From Acidimicrobiia bacterium (GTDB taxonomy: Bacteria > Actinomycetota > Acidimicrobiia > Spongiisociales > UBA5794): a stretch of 64,000 bases of DNA. This document shows positions 53,233 through 61,468 of this stretch, one piece after another (within the stretch, counting starts at the first letter, position 1; each line of letters opens with the position of its first letter). The translations under genes and the position numbers were made by a program. The stretch lies in NCBI GenBank assembly GCA_036396535.1, contig DASWKR010000002.1, positions 1-64,000 on the forward strand, written 5' to 3'. Under the pieces are notes generated by a model that worked only from the letters and a program-made list of their open reading frames with translations, was not told where the DNA came from and did not search any database.

Positions 53233-54225
53233 GTGGCCTGGCGGGCGCCTGACGCGCCGCGGCGACTGCTCGCAGTCCTGGCAGCATCGGCAGCTTTGCT
53301 CGGGGCGTGCGGAGGGAGCTCGGTGATCGCTTCGGTGAACGGCCGCGAGCTGGAGGCGGTCGACGTCGAACAGCTCCACCCTTCGGGTTACGAACTCGAT
53401 CCGGGCGAGACGGCCCGCAGCCTGATGCTCATCATCGTGCACGACGAGTTCCTGGCCGGATCCCAAGCCCAATTCGGTATCGCGCCGAGCCCCGCCGCTG
53501 TCGCCGAGGCGTTCGACCGGCGCACCGCGGCCTTCGGCGACGAGATCGAGGAGCAGCTCGCCGCCATGGGCGTCACCACCACCAGGGTGATGTTCGAGTC
53601 GGAGCTCGACGTGCTGCGGACGCTCGTCGAGGCCGAACTGGTGCGCACCGAGTCCCCCGGCTTCGACATCGATCGGGCCTACCGGACGTACCTGATGAAC
53701 CACGCAACGGTGTGCCTCAAGATCATCAGGCTGGCGGAGCCGGATGACTTCGAGGAGGCGCAGGGTCGCATCGAGTCCGGGGAGGACTTCGCCGACGTGG
53801 CCGCCGAGATGTCGATCGACCCGAACGTCACGCGCCCGGAGGGCGAGGTCGGCTCCGGCGGCGACTACGGCTGCGGTGCCCCGGCCGCCAACCTGCCGGA
53901 GATCGCAAACGCATCGCTCGACGCGTCACTCGGCAGGCCGACGGGACCATTCGAGACCGCTTCGGGCAGCCATCTGCTCCTCGTGTACGAACGGGAGGAG
54001 CCCCGGTTCGACGAGGTGCGAGACGAGGCCGTCGAGCTGGCCATCGTCGACCAGGGACCCGACCTGTTCACGCAGTGGGGAGCCCGGCTTCTCCAGGCCG
54101 CCGAGGTGGTGATCGACGAGAGTTACGGTGTCTGGGGTTTCCTCCCCGAGTCCGGCGAGGTGCCCATGGTCGTGCCGACCGACCGCCAGCCGGTGGTGGT
54201 GCGCCAGCCCGTCGAGGAGGAGTGA
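53233..54225 (+). CDS. Parvulin-type peptidyl-prolyl isomerase lipoprotein (SurA/PrsA-like)
   Basis: A 330-residue predicted lipoprotein: lipobox LLGAC with Cys26, then VIASVNGRELEAVDVEQL, the typical SurA/PrsA N-terminal start. Helical chaperone region about 40-150. A rotamase-like domain near 155-260 (CLKIIRLAEPDDFEEAQGRI, EDFADVAAEMSIDP, GGDYGCGAP, SHLLLVYERE). It would assist folding of exported proteins. GTG at 53233, 10 bases after the dehydrogenase gene. Confidence 0.78.
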   Translation: MAWRAPDAPRRLLAVLAASAALLGACGGSSVIASVNGRELEAVDVEQLHPSGYELDPGETARSLMLIIVHDEFLAGSQAQFGIAPSPAAVAEAFDRRTAAFGDEIEEQLAAMGVTTTRVMFESELDVLRTLVEAELVRTESPGFDIDRAYRTYLMNHATVCLKIIRLAEPDDFEEAQGRIESGEDFADVAAEMSIDPNVTRPEGEVGSGGDYGCGAPAANLPEIANASLDASLGRPTGPFETASGSHLLLVYEREEPRFDEVRDEAVELAIVDQGPDLFTQWGARLLQAAEVVIDESYGVWGFLPESGEVPMVVPTDRQPVVVRQPVEEE

Positions 54226-54233
54226 GCGAGACC

Positions 54234-55145
54234 ATGACGACGGTTGGGATGATCGGGCTCGGGATCATGGGCAGCGCCCTCACGTCCAACCTGATCGAGG
54301 ACGGCTTCGACGTGATCGGCTTCGACATCGACGACGGTGCCGTCGAGGCGCTCGCCGCCCGAGGAGGGGGGGTTGCGCGGTCACCGGCCGATCTGGCTGC
54401 CGGTTGCGACGTCGTCCTCATCGCGATTGCCACCCTCGGCGTTCTCGCCGACATCGTCGGTGGTCCGGACGGGGTGATCGCAGGGGCGAGCCCGGGGACC
54501 CCTGTCGCCGACCTCGGCACGCTGCCACTCGAGGAGAAGCTGGCAGCGCGGGAGGTGTGTGCTGCGGCGGGCATCCCGTTCCTCGATTGCGCCATGAGCG
54601 GCACCGGTGCCCAGGCCGCCGACCGCGATCTGGTCTTCATGGCGAGCGGCGACCAGGACGCCATCGAGCGGATCCGGCCGGTCCTCGGGCGACTCGGCAC
54701 CGCGGTGCACGATGTCGGCGACTTCGGCAACGCCACGAAGATGAAGCTCGTGGCGAATCTCCTGGTCGCCGTGCACAACGCAGCCGCCGCCGAGGCGCTG
54801 CTTCTCGCCGAGAAGGCAGGCATCGATCCGCACCGGGCAATCGAGGTGTTGGCCGAGGGTGCCGGCGGGTCCCGCATGCTCGGAGTCCGCGGCCCCATGA
54901 TCGCCGACCGTTCGTACCACGAGGCGCCGACCGCCCGGGTGAGCATGTTCATGAAGGACCTCGGCCTGATCGAGGACCTGGCGCGCCGGGTCGGGGCACC
55001 TACGCCGCTCCTCGACGTCACGCACCGCCTGTACGAGGAGACGGCGGCACTCGGGTACACGGCAAGCGACGCCGCCGCGGTCCATGCCGCCATAGAGGCT
55101 CGGGCGGGAGAGCCGAAGGAGCACGAGGCACAATGGGAGAGCTGA
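54234..55145 (+). CDS. NAD-dependent beta-hydroxyacid dehydrogenase (HIBADH/6PGDH family)
   Basis: A 303-residue enzyme. Cofactor motif VGMIGLGIMGSALTSNLIEDG at residues 4-24, substrate loop LDCAMSGTGAQAADRDL near 120-136, catalytic-lysine helix GNATKMKLVANLLVAVHNAA near 164-183. Members oxidise 3-hydroxyisobutyrate, tartronate semialdehyde and related acids. It overlaps the following GlcG-like gene by 13 bases, an arrangement seen with glycolate/tartronate catabolism genes, which hints at a small hydroxy acid. Confidence 0.88.
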   Translation: MTTVGMIGLGIMGSALTSNLIEDGFDVIGFDIDDGAVEALAARGGGVARSPADLAAGCDVVLIAIATLGVLADIVGGPDGVIAGASPGTPVADLGTLPLEEKLAAREVCAAAGIPFLDCAMSGTGAQAADRDLVFMASGDQDAIERIRPVLGRLGTAVHDVGDFGNATKMKLVANLLVAVHNAAAAEALLLAEKAGIDPHRAIEVLAEGAGGSRMLGVRGPMIADRSYHEAPTARVSMFMKDLGLIEDLARRVGAPTPLLDVTHRLYEETAALGYTASDAAAVHAAIEARAGEPKEHEAQWES

Positions 55146-55588
55146 CCCTCGACGCCGCCAACCGGATCATCGCCGCCACCTTCTCCGCAGGAAGGCGGAT
55201 GGGGCTCGGGCGACTGACTGTCGCCGTGCTCGACTCCGGTGGCCACCTCGTCTCGCTGCAGCGCCAGGACGGATCGGAGTTCCTCAGGGCAGGTCTCGCA
55301 GTCGGGAAGGCATACGGGGCAATCGGCATGGGGCAGTCGAGCAGGAGCCTCCACGAGCGCTACCAGCGGGCGCCGGGCCTTTTTCAGCCGCTCTCCGACA
55401 TGACGGGCGGCAAGGTCGTCCCGGTCCCGGGCGGCGTGCTGATCCGAGACGACGACGGCGCCATCCTCGGAGGCGTTGGCGTGTCGGGAGACACGGCGAG
55501 CAACGACGAGGCGGCCGCCACGGCAGGAATCGAGGCCGCTGGGCTGCTCGCAGACCACGGGCAACGGGAAGAGTGGCGCCGCACCTGA
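55133..55588 (+). CDS. GlcG/HbpS-like protein (DUF336)
   Basis: A 151-residue protein of the GlcG/HbpS family. Core: LTVAVLDSGGHLVSLQRQDGSEF near 29-51, then VGKAYGAIGMG, PVPGGVLIRDDDGAILGGVGVSG near 98-120, and NDEAAATAGIEAAG. The family includes a heme-binding sensor protein and many members in glycolate, diol and aromatic catabolism clusters. It lacks a signal peptide, so it is cytoplasmic. Start ATG at 55133, inside the upstream gene end. Confidence 0.85.
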   Translation: MGELTLDAANRIIAATFSAGRRMGLGRLTVAVLDSGGHLVSLQRQDGSEFLRAGLAVGKAYGAIGMGQSSRSLHERYQRAPGLFQPLSDMTGGKVVPVPGGVLIRDDDGAILGGVGVSGDTASNDEAAATAGIEAAGLLADHGQREEWRRT

Positions 55589-55601
55589 TCGGGGGTCGCA
55601 C

Positions 55602-56957
55602 GTGACGTTCGATGTCGCCGTTCGGGGCGCCACCGTGATCTCAGCGTCGGAACGGCGCAACGCGACGGTCTGCATCGCCGACGGCCGGGTGGCATCGGTC
55701 GTCGAGGACGACGGAGCCGATATCGATGCGGTCACGGTGGTGGACGGCACCGGCTTGTGGCTCCTCCCTGGAATGGTCGACACCCATGTCCATCTCATGG
55801 ACCCCGGGCCCACGGACCGCGAGGACTTCCCGACGGGCACCCGCGCCGCCGCGGCGAGGGGAGTCACGACCATCGTCGAGCACACCCATGCGCGTCCGGT
55901 GCGCTCGGCCGCCGAACTGACCGAGAAGCGCCTGCACCTCGCGGGCCGGGCCAACGTCGACTACGGACTCGCCGCCCACGTCTGGCCGGACGACATCGAG
56001 AGGCTGGCGGACACGTGGCGGGCCGGCGTTGCCTTCTTCAAGATCTTCACCTGCACCACGCACGGAGTGCCAGCACTCGACGCCGCCCGGCTGCGCGGCG
56101 CCTTCGATGCCATCGCCCGGTTCGGCGGAGCGACACTCGTCCATTGCGAGGACGAGGAGCTCACGGCGTCGGCCGAGAGGGCGCTGCGTGCCGCCGGGCG
56201 TGATGACTTCGGCATCGTCATCGAGTGGCGGAACCGGCAGGCGGAGGCGGTGGCCGTCGCCGTCGCCGCCGCGCTGGCGCTCGAGACGGGTGTGCGGGCG
56301 ACCATCGCCCACGTGAGCTCGCCAGAGATCGTCTCCATCATCGGCGCCGCCCGGGCGGCCGGCGCAGATGTCGCCGCCGAGGCCTGCCCGCAGTACCTCG
56401 TCCTTCGGGAGGCCGAGGTGCTCACGGAGGGCCCGATGCGCAAGTTCACGCCGCCGGCGAGGGCGCGCAGCGACGACGAGGAAGAGGCGATGTGGGGGGC
56501 GCTGCGGCGCGGCGACCTGACCCACGTCTCCACGGACCACGCCCCGTCGACGAGGAGGCAGAAGCTGGCCGGGTCGATCTGGGAGGCGCCATTCGGTCTG
56601 CCGGGCCTCGACACGACGCTGCCGATCCTGCTCGACGCCGCCATCCGGGGAAGGATCCCACCCGAGGTCATCGTCCGAGCCTATGCCGAGATGCCGGCGC
56701 GTCGCTACGGGCTCCATCCCCGGAAGGGGAGCCTGATGGAGGGCGCAGACGGAGACTTCGTGCTCGTCGACCCAGCCGGGAGCTGGATCGTGACGGACGC
56801 CGAGGTGCTGTCGAAGGCCGGCTGGAGCCCGTACTCGGGACGGGCTCTGGGCGGTGCTCACGTGGCGACGTACCTGAGGGGCGTGATGGTTGCCGAGAAC
56901 GGCGCTCCGTTGGACGAACGCACAGGGCGCTTCCTGCCGGGACCCGGAGCCCGATGA
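55602..56957 (+). CDS. Dihydroorotase/allantoinase/dihydropyrimidinase-type amidohydrolase
   Basis: A 451-residue cyclic amidohydrolase with a complete metal site: VDTHVHLMDPG (His-x-His near 59-61), FFKIFTCTT (carboxylated Lys near 148), TLVHCEDEE (His), ATIAHVSSPE (His), STDHAPS (Asp near 308). The DPGPTDREDF and EACPQYL segments favour allantoinase or hydantoinase over dihydroorotase. It would open a cyclic ureide ring. GTG at 55602, 13 bases after the GlcG-like gene, so the same operon. Confidence 0.88.
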   Translation: MTFDVAVRGATVISASERRNATVCIADGRVASVVEDDGADIDAVTVVDGTGLWLLPGMVDTHVHLMDPGPTDREDFPTGTRAAAARGVTTIVEHTHARPVRSAAELTEKRLHLAGRANVDYGLAAHVWPDDIERLADTWRAGVAFFKIFTCTTHGVPALDAARLRGAFDAIARFGGATLVHCEDEELTASAERALRAAGRDDFGIVIEWRNRQAEAVAVAVAAALALETGVRATIAHVSSPEIVSIIGAARAAGADVAAEACPQYLVLREAEVLTEGPMRKFTPPARARSDDEEEAMWGALRRGDLTHVSTDHAPSTRRQKLAGSIWEAPFGLPGLDTTLPILLDAAIRGRIPPEVIVRAYAEMPARRYGLHPRKGSLMEGADGDFVLVDPAGSWIVTDAEVLSKAGWSPYSGRALGGAHVATYLRGVMVAENGAPLDERTGRFLPGPGAR

Positions 56958-56961
56958 CGCC

Positions 56962-56976
56962 ATACAATGCACAATC
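56962..56976. promoter_or_regulatory. Operator-like element upstream of the cyclase gene
   Basis: ATACAATGCACAATC contains TTGTGCA-type half sites on the minus strand like those at 36336, 42258 and 43866. Palindromy is imperfect. It lies 33 bases before the cyclase start. Confidence 0.4.
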
Positions 56977-57009
56977 GAGCCCTGTGGGAGCAGCTAGAAG
57001 GAGCGGCGG

Positions 57010-57699
57010 ATGACTCGACTGATCGACCTATCGCAGGAGATCTACACGGGGATGAAGGTCTATCCGGGCCATCTCAAGACGGTCGTCTTCCAGCACGCAA
57101 CCCACAAGGAGACAGCCCCCCGGTTCGAGGGTGGCTTCTCGTTCCAAACCCTCGGCTTCATGCTCAACGACAACGGCCCGACCCACGTCGACTCGTTCAG
57201 CCACCTCGACCCCGATTCGGAGGCCGAGACGATCGACCAGATGCCACTCGACCTCTTCTTCGGCCCGGCGATCTGCCTCGACGTGTCCCACGTGCCGGTC
57301 CACACGGACATCACCGCCGAGCACCTCGACGATGCGCTCGCCTCCTCGGGCCTCGAGTTGGCGCCGGGCGACATGCTCTTCTTCTACACGGGCACCTACG
57401 ACAAACACAAGGAAACCGACGAGTACCTGACCGAGTTCGCCGGGCTCGGTGAGTCGGCGGCCCAGTGGATCGTCGACAAGGGCGTCAAGACGTTCGGGGT
57501 CGACTCGCCGACCCCGGACAACCCCACGTCGCGGTCGTACCCGGTCCACATGATGTGCCGGGCGCAGCACATCACGCACTACGAGAACCTCGTCCTCACG
57601 GACGTCGTCGGCACGCGATTCACATTCGTCGGCTTCCCGTTGAAGGTAGTCGGTGCCCACGGGGGGCCGACGCGTGCGGTCGCCATCATCGACGGCTGA
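57010..57699 (+). CDS. Cyclase-family hydrolase (kynurenine formamidase-like)
   Basis: A 229-residue metal-dependent hydrolase of the cyclase/KynB family. The metal motif, usually H-x-G-T-H-x-D-x-P-x-H, appears as NDNGPTHVDSFSHLD near 53-67: the later Thr-His-x-Asp and His are kept but the leading His is replaced and a proline is inserted. A later conserved stretch is FGVDSPTPDNP. In relatives the reaction is amide or formamide hydrolysis. AGGAGCGG precedes the ATG. Confidence 0.82.
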   Translation: MTRLIDLSQEIYTGMKVYPGHLKTVVFQHATHKETAPRFEGGFSFQTLGFMLNDNGPTHVDSFSHLDPDSEAETIDQMPLDLFFGPAICLDVSHVPVHTDITAEHLDDALASSGLELAPGDMLFFYTGTYDKHKETDEYLTEFAGLGESAAQWIVDKGVKTFGVDSPTPDNPTSRSYPVHMMCRAQHITHYENLVLTDVVGTRFTFVGFPLKVVGAHGGPTRAVAIIDG

Positions 57700-57702
57700 G
57701 CG

Positions 57703-59946
57703 GTGCGACGCTTCGAAGACGAGCGCCTGATCACCGGCAACGGCCGGTATGTGGCCGACCTCGTGCCGGACGACGCTCTGCACCTCTGGTTCGTGCGCAG
57801 CCCCGTCGCCCACGGAGAGCTGCGATCGATCGACTCGGGAGCCGCACTCTCGATGCCGGGTGTCGTTGCCGTCTACACGGCCGCCGACCTCGCCCTCGAT
57901 CCCATCCCGGACAGATCGCCGCCGTGGTTCAAGTCGCACCAGATGCCGCGTCGGCCACTCGTCACCGACCGTGTCCGGTACGCCGGCGACCCGATTGCGG
58001 TCGTCGTGGCAGGGTCGTCCCGTCAGGCAGAGGACGCGGCGGAGATGGTCTGGCCGGAGATCGAGCAACTCCCCTCCGTGCTCACGTTCGACGACGCCGT
58101 GGCGGACGACGTCGTCCTCTTCCCGAACGCCGGCTCGAACGTCGTCGCCCAGGCGTCTCTCGAGGCGGGCGAGGAACCGGACCTCGGAGACCTCGTCGAG
58201 GTGGTCGTCGACGTCGAGCATCCCCGTCTCGCCCCGTCTCCCATCGAAGCCCTGACGATCCTGGCGACCCCCGTTGGAGACGGCCTCCACGTCCACGTCG
58301 GCCATCAAGCTCCACACGAGATGAGGGACGACGTCGTCGAGGCACTCGGCTTGGTCCGGGACCAGGTACGAGTCACCGTTCCCGACGTCGGGGGCGCCTT
58401 CGGGATGAAGCGGCTCTACCCGGAGTACCTCGTGGCGTGCAAGGTTGCGTTGCTGCAGCGTCGCCCAGTCGCATGGATCCAACCGCGCCGGGAGATCTTC
58501 GCCGGAGGGACTCACGGACGAGCGATGCGCCACCGGGTGTCGCTCTGGGCGGATGAGGCGGGCCGGGTCCACAAGGCCCACATGCGTCTCCAGACGGAGG
58601 CGGGGGCGTACCCGCAGCTCGGTTCGCGTATCGCCCTCTTCACCCGTCTCGTCGCCGCCGGCCAGTACGACATCCCCAGGTTCGTGTTCGAGCTGACGAG
58701 TGTCGTCACGAACAAGGCGCCGATCGCGCCCTATCGGGGCGCCGGCAGGCCCGAGGCGGCACTCGCCATCGAGCGCGCCATGGACGCCGTCGCCAGGGCG
58801 CTCCACCTCGACCCGGTCGATGTGCGCCGCGTCAACTTCATCACGAAGCTTCCGCACGAGACCCCGACGGGGGCGACGTACGACTCAGGCGACTACCGCG
58901 CTGCCCTCGATCGCGCTCTCGAGTTGCTCGACTACGAGGGCACCAGGGCCGAGCAGGCGAGGCGGCGAGCAGCCGGGGAGACGCCCATCGGCATCGGGAT
59001 CGCCTCCTTCATCGAGAGAGCGGGCGGGGCGATCGACTCCGGTGAGTACGCCTCGGCCGCCATCGCAGGCGACGGCACACTCGTCGTGAGGAGCGGCTCC
59101 GCCCCCTCCGGGCAGGGCCACGAGACGCTGTGGAGGAGCATCGCCGCCGGCGTGTTCGGCGTGGATCCCGCCACCGTCGCCCTCCACATGGGGGACACGG
59201 CCGAGGTACCACAAGGCACCGGCACGTACGCCAGCCGCTCGGTGCAGCTCGCCGGATCCTCGATACTCCGGATGGCGCGTCTCGTGCGCGGCCGAGCGGT
59301 CGCCGTAGCGGCCCGCATGCTCGAGGCAGCCGAGGCTGACGTCGAAGTGGCGAGCGGCGAGTTCCGGGTGGCAGGCGTCCCCGGAGCCGCGGTCACCCTC
59401 GCCCAGGTCGCCGCAGCGGCGGCGGGCACCGGGGAGAGTCTCTTCTCAGAGGAGCTCTACGTTCCGGGCGCTCAGACGTTCCCGTACGGCGTGCATGCCG
59501 CCGTGGTGGAGGTCGACATCGAGACCGGGCTGGTGACGATCGATCGCATGGTGGCGGTCGACGACGTCGGCAACGTCCTCGACCCGATGTCGATCGAGGG
59601 CCAACTCGTCGGCTCGATCGTGCAGGGCGTCGGCGCCGCCCTCTTCGAGGAGATGCGCTACGACGAGTCAGGCCAGCCCCTCACAGTGACGTTCATGGAC
59701 TACCTGATGCCTCAGGCCACTCTGCGGGTGGACGTCTCCTCTGATCGCATCGTCAGTCCGGCGCCTTCGAACGACCTCGGCGCCAAAGGAGCGGGTGAAG
59801 GCGGCTGCATCGGGATGCCGGCAGCCATCGTCAACGCAGCCATCGACGCGCTGACACCGTACGGCGTGACGGATCTCCAGATCCCCTTGCAGCCGCAGCG
59901 GGTGTGGGCGGCGCTGCAGGCCGCGGTCGGGAAGGGCCCACCCTGA
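57703..59946 (+). CDS. Xanthine dehydrogenase/CO dehydrogenase-family molybdenum-binding large subunit (solitary)
   Basis: A 747-residue molybdopterin-cytosine-dinucleotide hydroxylase subunit. Motifs: VGGAFGMKRLYPEYLVACK near 229-247, PYRGAGRPEAA near 342-352 (so not the AYxCSFR loop of true CO dehydrogenase), GSAPSGQGHET near 465-475, and GAKGAGEGGCIG near 692-703 with the catalytic glutamate. It would hydroxylate an N-heterocycle or aldehyde. The FAD and 2Fe-2S subunits that usually lie beside it are absent from this window. GTG at 57703, 3 bases after the cyclase gene. Confidence 0.9.
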   Translation: MRRFEDERLITGNGRYVADLVPDDALHLWFVRSPVAHGELRSIDSGAALSMPGVVAVYTAADLALDPIPDRSPPWFKSHQMPRRPLVTDRVRYAGDPIAVVVAGSSRQAEDAAEMVWPEIEQLPSVLTFDDAVADDVVLFPNAGSNVVAQASLEAGEEPDLGDLVEVVVDVEHPRLAPSPIEALTILATPVGDGLHVHVGHQAPHEMRDDVVEALGLVRDQVRVTVPDVGGAFGMKRLYPEYLVACKVALLQRRPVAWIQPRREIFAGGTHGRAMRHRVSLWADEAGRVHKAHMRLQTEAGAYPQLGSRIALFTRLVAAGQYDIPRFVFELTSVVTNKAPIAPYRGAGRPEAALAIERAMDAVARALHLDPVDVRRVNFITKLPHETPTGATYDSGDYRAALDRALELLDYEGTRAEQARRRAAGETPIGIGIASFIERAGGAIDSGEYASAAIAGDGTLVVRSGSAPSGQGHETLWRSIAAGVFGVDPATVALHMGDTAEVPQGTGTYASRSVQLAGSSILRMARLVRGRAVAVAARMLEAAEADVEVASGEFRVAGVPGAAVTLAQVAAAAAGTGESLFSEELYVPGAQTFPYGVHAAVVEVDIETGLVTIDRMVAVDDVGNVLDPMSIEGQLVGSIVQGVGAALFEEMRYDESGQPLTVTFMDYLMPQATLRVDVSSDRIVSPAPSNDLGAKGAGEGGCIGMPAAIVNAAIDALTPYGVTDLQIPLQPQRVWAALQAAVGKGPP

Positions 59947-60018
59947 CGGTCGCCTCGGGAACGGGCACCCGACCACGACCACGGGCGTGTCACCCGCCGG
60001 CCGCCGCCTGACACGACA

Positions 60019-61272
60019 TCAGTACTCGTTGGCGACGAGGAGCTCCTCGCACGGGAACAGGGTCGTGAGTTGAGGGCCGTCCTCGGTGACGATCATCATC
60101 TCCTCGATGCGGGCAGCCGACTTGCCGTCACCGGCAGGGGCGTACGTCTCGAGGGCGAAGTACATGCCCTCCTCGATCTCGATGGGGTCGTCCAGCGAAT
60201 TGAGCCGGGAGATGATCGGCCGCTCGTGGAGGCCCACTCCGACACCGTGACCGAACTGCAGCCCGAAGGCGTCCATCTCGTCGACGAACCCGAACTCTTC
60301 CGCCCGCGGCCACACCTTGGCGATCATGTCCGTCGTATTGCCCGGGCGCACGAGGTCGATGGCGGCGTCCATCCACTCGCGCGCCTGCTTGAAGGCATCT
60401 CGTTGCGAAATCGTCGCCCGGCCGACGGCGAACGTCCGGTAGTAGCACGTCCGGTAACCGTTGAAGGCGTGGATGATGTCGAAGTACGCCTGATCGCCCG
60501 GGCGGATGAGACGATCGGAGAAGACGTGCGGGTGAGGTGAGCACCGCTCGCCTGCGATCGAGTTGATCGCTTCCACGAACTCCGACCCCAATTCGAACAG
60601 CCTGGCGTGCGCCAGCGCCACGATGTCCGACTCGCGGATGCCCGGCTTGAGTGCTTCGAAGATGTCCTGATAGACGCCGTCCACCATCGCCGACGCCTGG
60701 GAGAGGAGCACGACCTCGTCCGGCGACTTGATCTCGCGGGCCCGCATCATCGCCTGCTGACCATCGACGACTTGGAGGCCTTCTGCCTGGAGCGCCAGGA
60801 ACACGGAGGTCTCTGCCATGTCGACACCCAGCGGCTCCGATGGGATTCCGGCATCGTGGAGGGCGGCCGCGATCTCCTTGGCGGCTCGCCCGTGGAGGCC
60901 CGCCTCGGGCCCGATCGCCCCTTGGAGGCCAGTGTTCCCCCCGACGGAGTTCGTCTCGTCGAACAGGTGGGGGAGTTGCAGCCGATGAGCCTTGGCCGCG
61001 GAGCCGAAGTCCCACACCTTCGGTCGCCCATCCCTCGTGACGAGCGCCCACCTCTCACCCTTGTTGAATGCCCAGTAGCCGATCTGGGTCGCCGTGGCGT
61101 AGCGGATGTTCGAGGTCTCGAAGAGCAGCAGGGCGCCGAGCCCCGAGGCTTCGAGTTGCTCACGAATCCGTCCCAGACGGAACGTCCTGAGCCGCTCGAA
61201 GTCGACTCGGACCTCCCAATCGACCCCCATGACGCCAGGTGCCGGCGTCGTCGCCGTCGGAAACTCATCCAT
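60019..61272 (-). CDS. M24-family creatinase/prolidase-like hydrolase with altered metal site
   Basis: A 417-residue pita-bread fold protein, diverged paralogue of the gene at 41008. Creatinase-N domain about 25-165. The catalytic region reads YFDIIHAFNGYRTCYYRTF near 284-302: the first metal Asp is present but the second is Cys. The histidine (FGHGVGVGLHERP) and both Glu (FALETYAP, ARIEEMMIVTE) remain. Loss of one ligand is seen in M24 members that are not peptidases, such as creatinase, so a C-N or other lyase/hydrolase activity on a small molecule is plausible. ATG at 61272 with GGAGGG 8 bases upstream. Confidence 0.85.
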   Translation of the reverse strand: MDEFPTATTPAPGVMGVDWEVRVDFERLRTFRLGRIREQLEASGLGALLLFETSNIRYATATQIGYWAFNKGERWALVTRDGRPKVWDFGSAAKAHRLQLPHLFDETNSVGGNTGLQGAIGPEAGLHGRAAKEIAAALHDAGIPSEPLGVDMAETSVFLALQAEGLQVVDGQQAMMRAREIKSPDEVVLLSQASAMVDGVYQDIFEALKPGIRESDIVALAHARLFELGSEFVEAINSIAGERCSPHPHVFSDRLIRPGDQAYFDIIHAFNGYRTCYYRTFAVGRATISQRDAFKQAREWMDAAIDLVRPGNTTDMIAKVWPRAEEFGFVDEMDAFGLQFGHGVGVGLHERPIISRLNSLDDPIEIEEGMYFALETYAPAGDGKSAARIEEMMIVTEDGPQLTTLFPCEELLVANEY

Positions 61273-61301
61273 GGTCCGGCCCTCCAGACTCTGATCTCTG
61301 G

Positions 61302-61313
61302 GCAAACGTTTGC
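61302..61313. promoter_or_regulatory. LacI-family operator, site 1
   Basis: Perfect palindrome GCAAACGTTTGC, the classic LacI/GalR-family operator with central CG. It lies 30 bases upstream of the M24 gene start. Confidence 0.75.
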
Positions 61314-61409
61314 ACGATGGAACGGTCCCCCATCGTATCAAGCCTCCGCCGCCCTCCATCCGCCGCTGTTGCGTGGTCCACAGCCCGATCCTAGGGTTGT
61401 CGAGAAGAG

Positions 61410-61423
61410 TGCAATCGTTTGAA
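61410..61423. promoter_or_regulatory. LacI-family operator, site 2
   Basis: TGCAATCGTTTGAA, a near-palindromic version of site 1 with the central CG kept, 46 bases before the amidohydrolase start. The spacing of about 108 bases between site centres could allow looping. Confidence 0.55.
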
Positions 61424-61468
61424 ATGAGATTGCCGTTCGTCACGGAGCGTCACCACGGGAGGGAGCCG

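Noticed and set aside
57703-59946. Assignment as aerobic CO dehydrogenase large subunit
   Set aside because: The active-site loop reads PYRGAGRPE rather than AYxCSFR and no CoxS/CoxM genes are adjacent.
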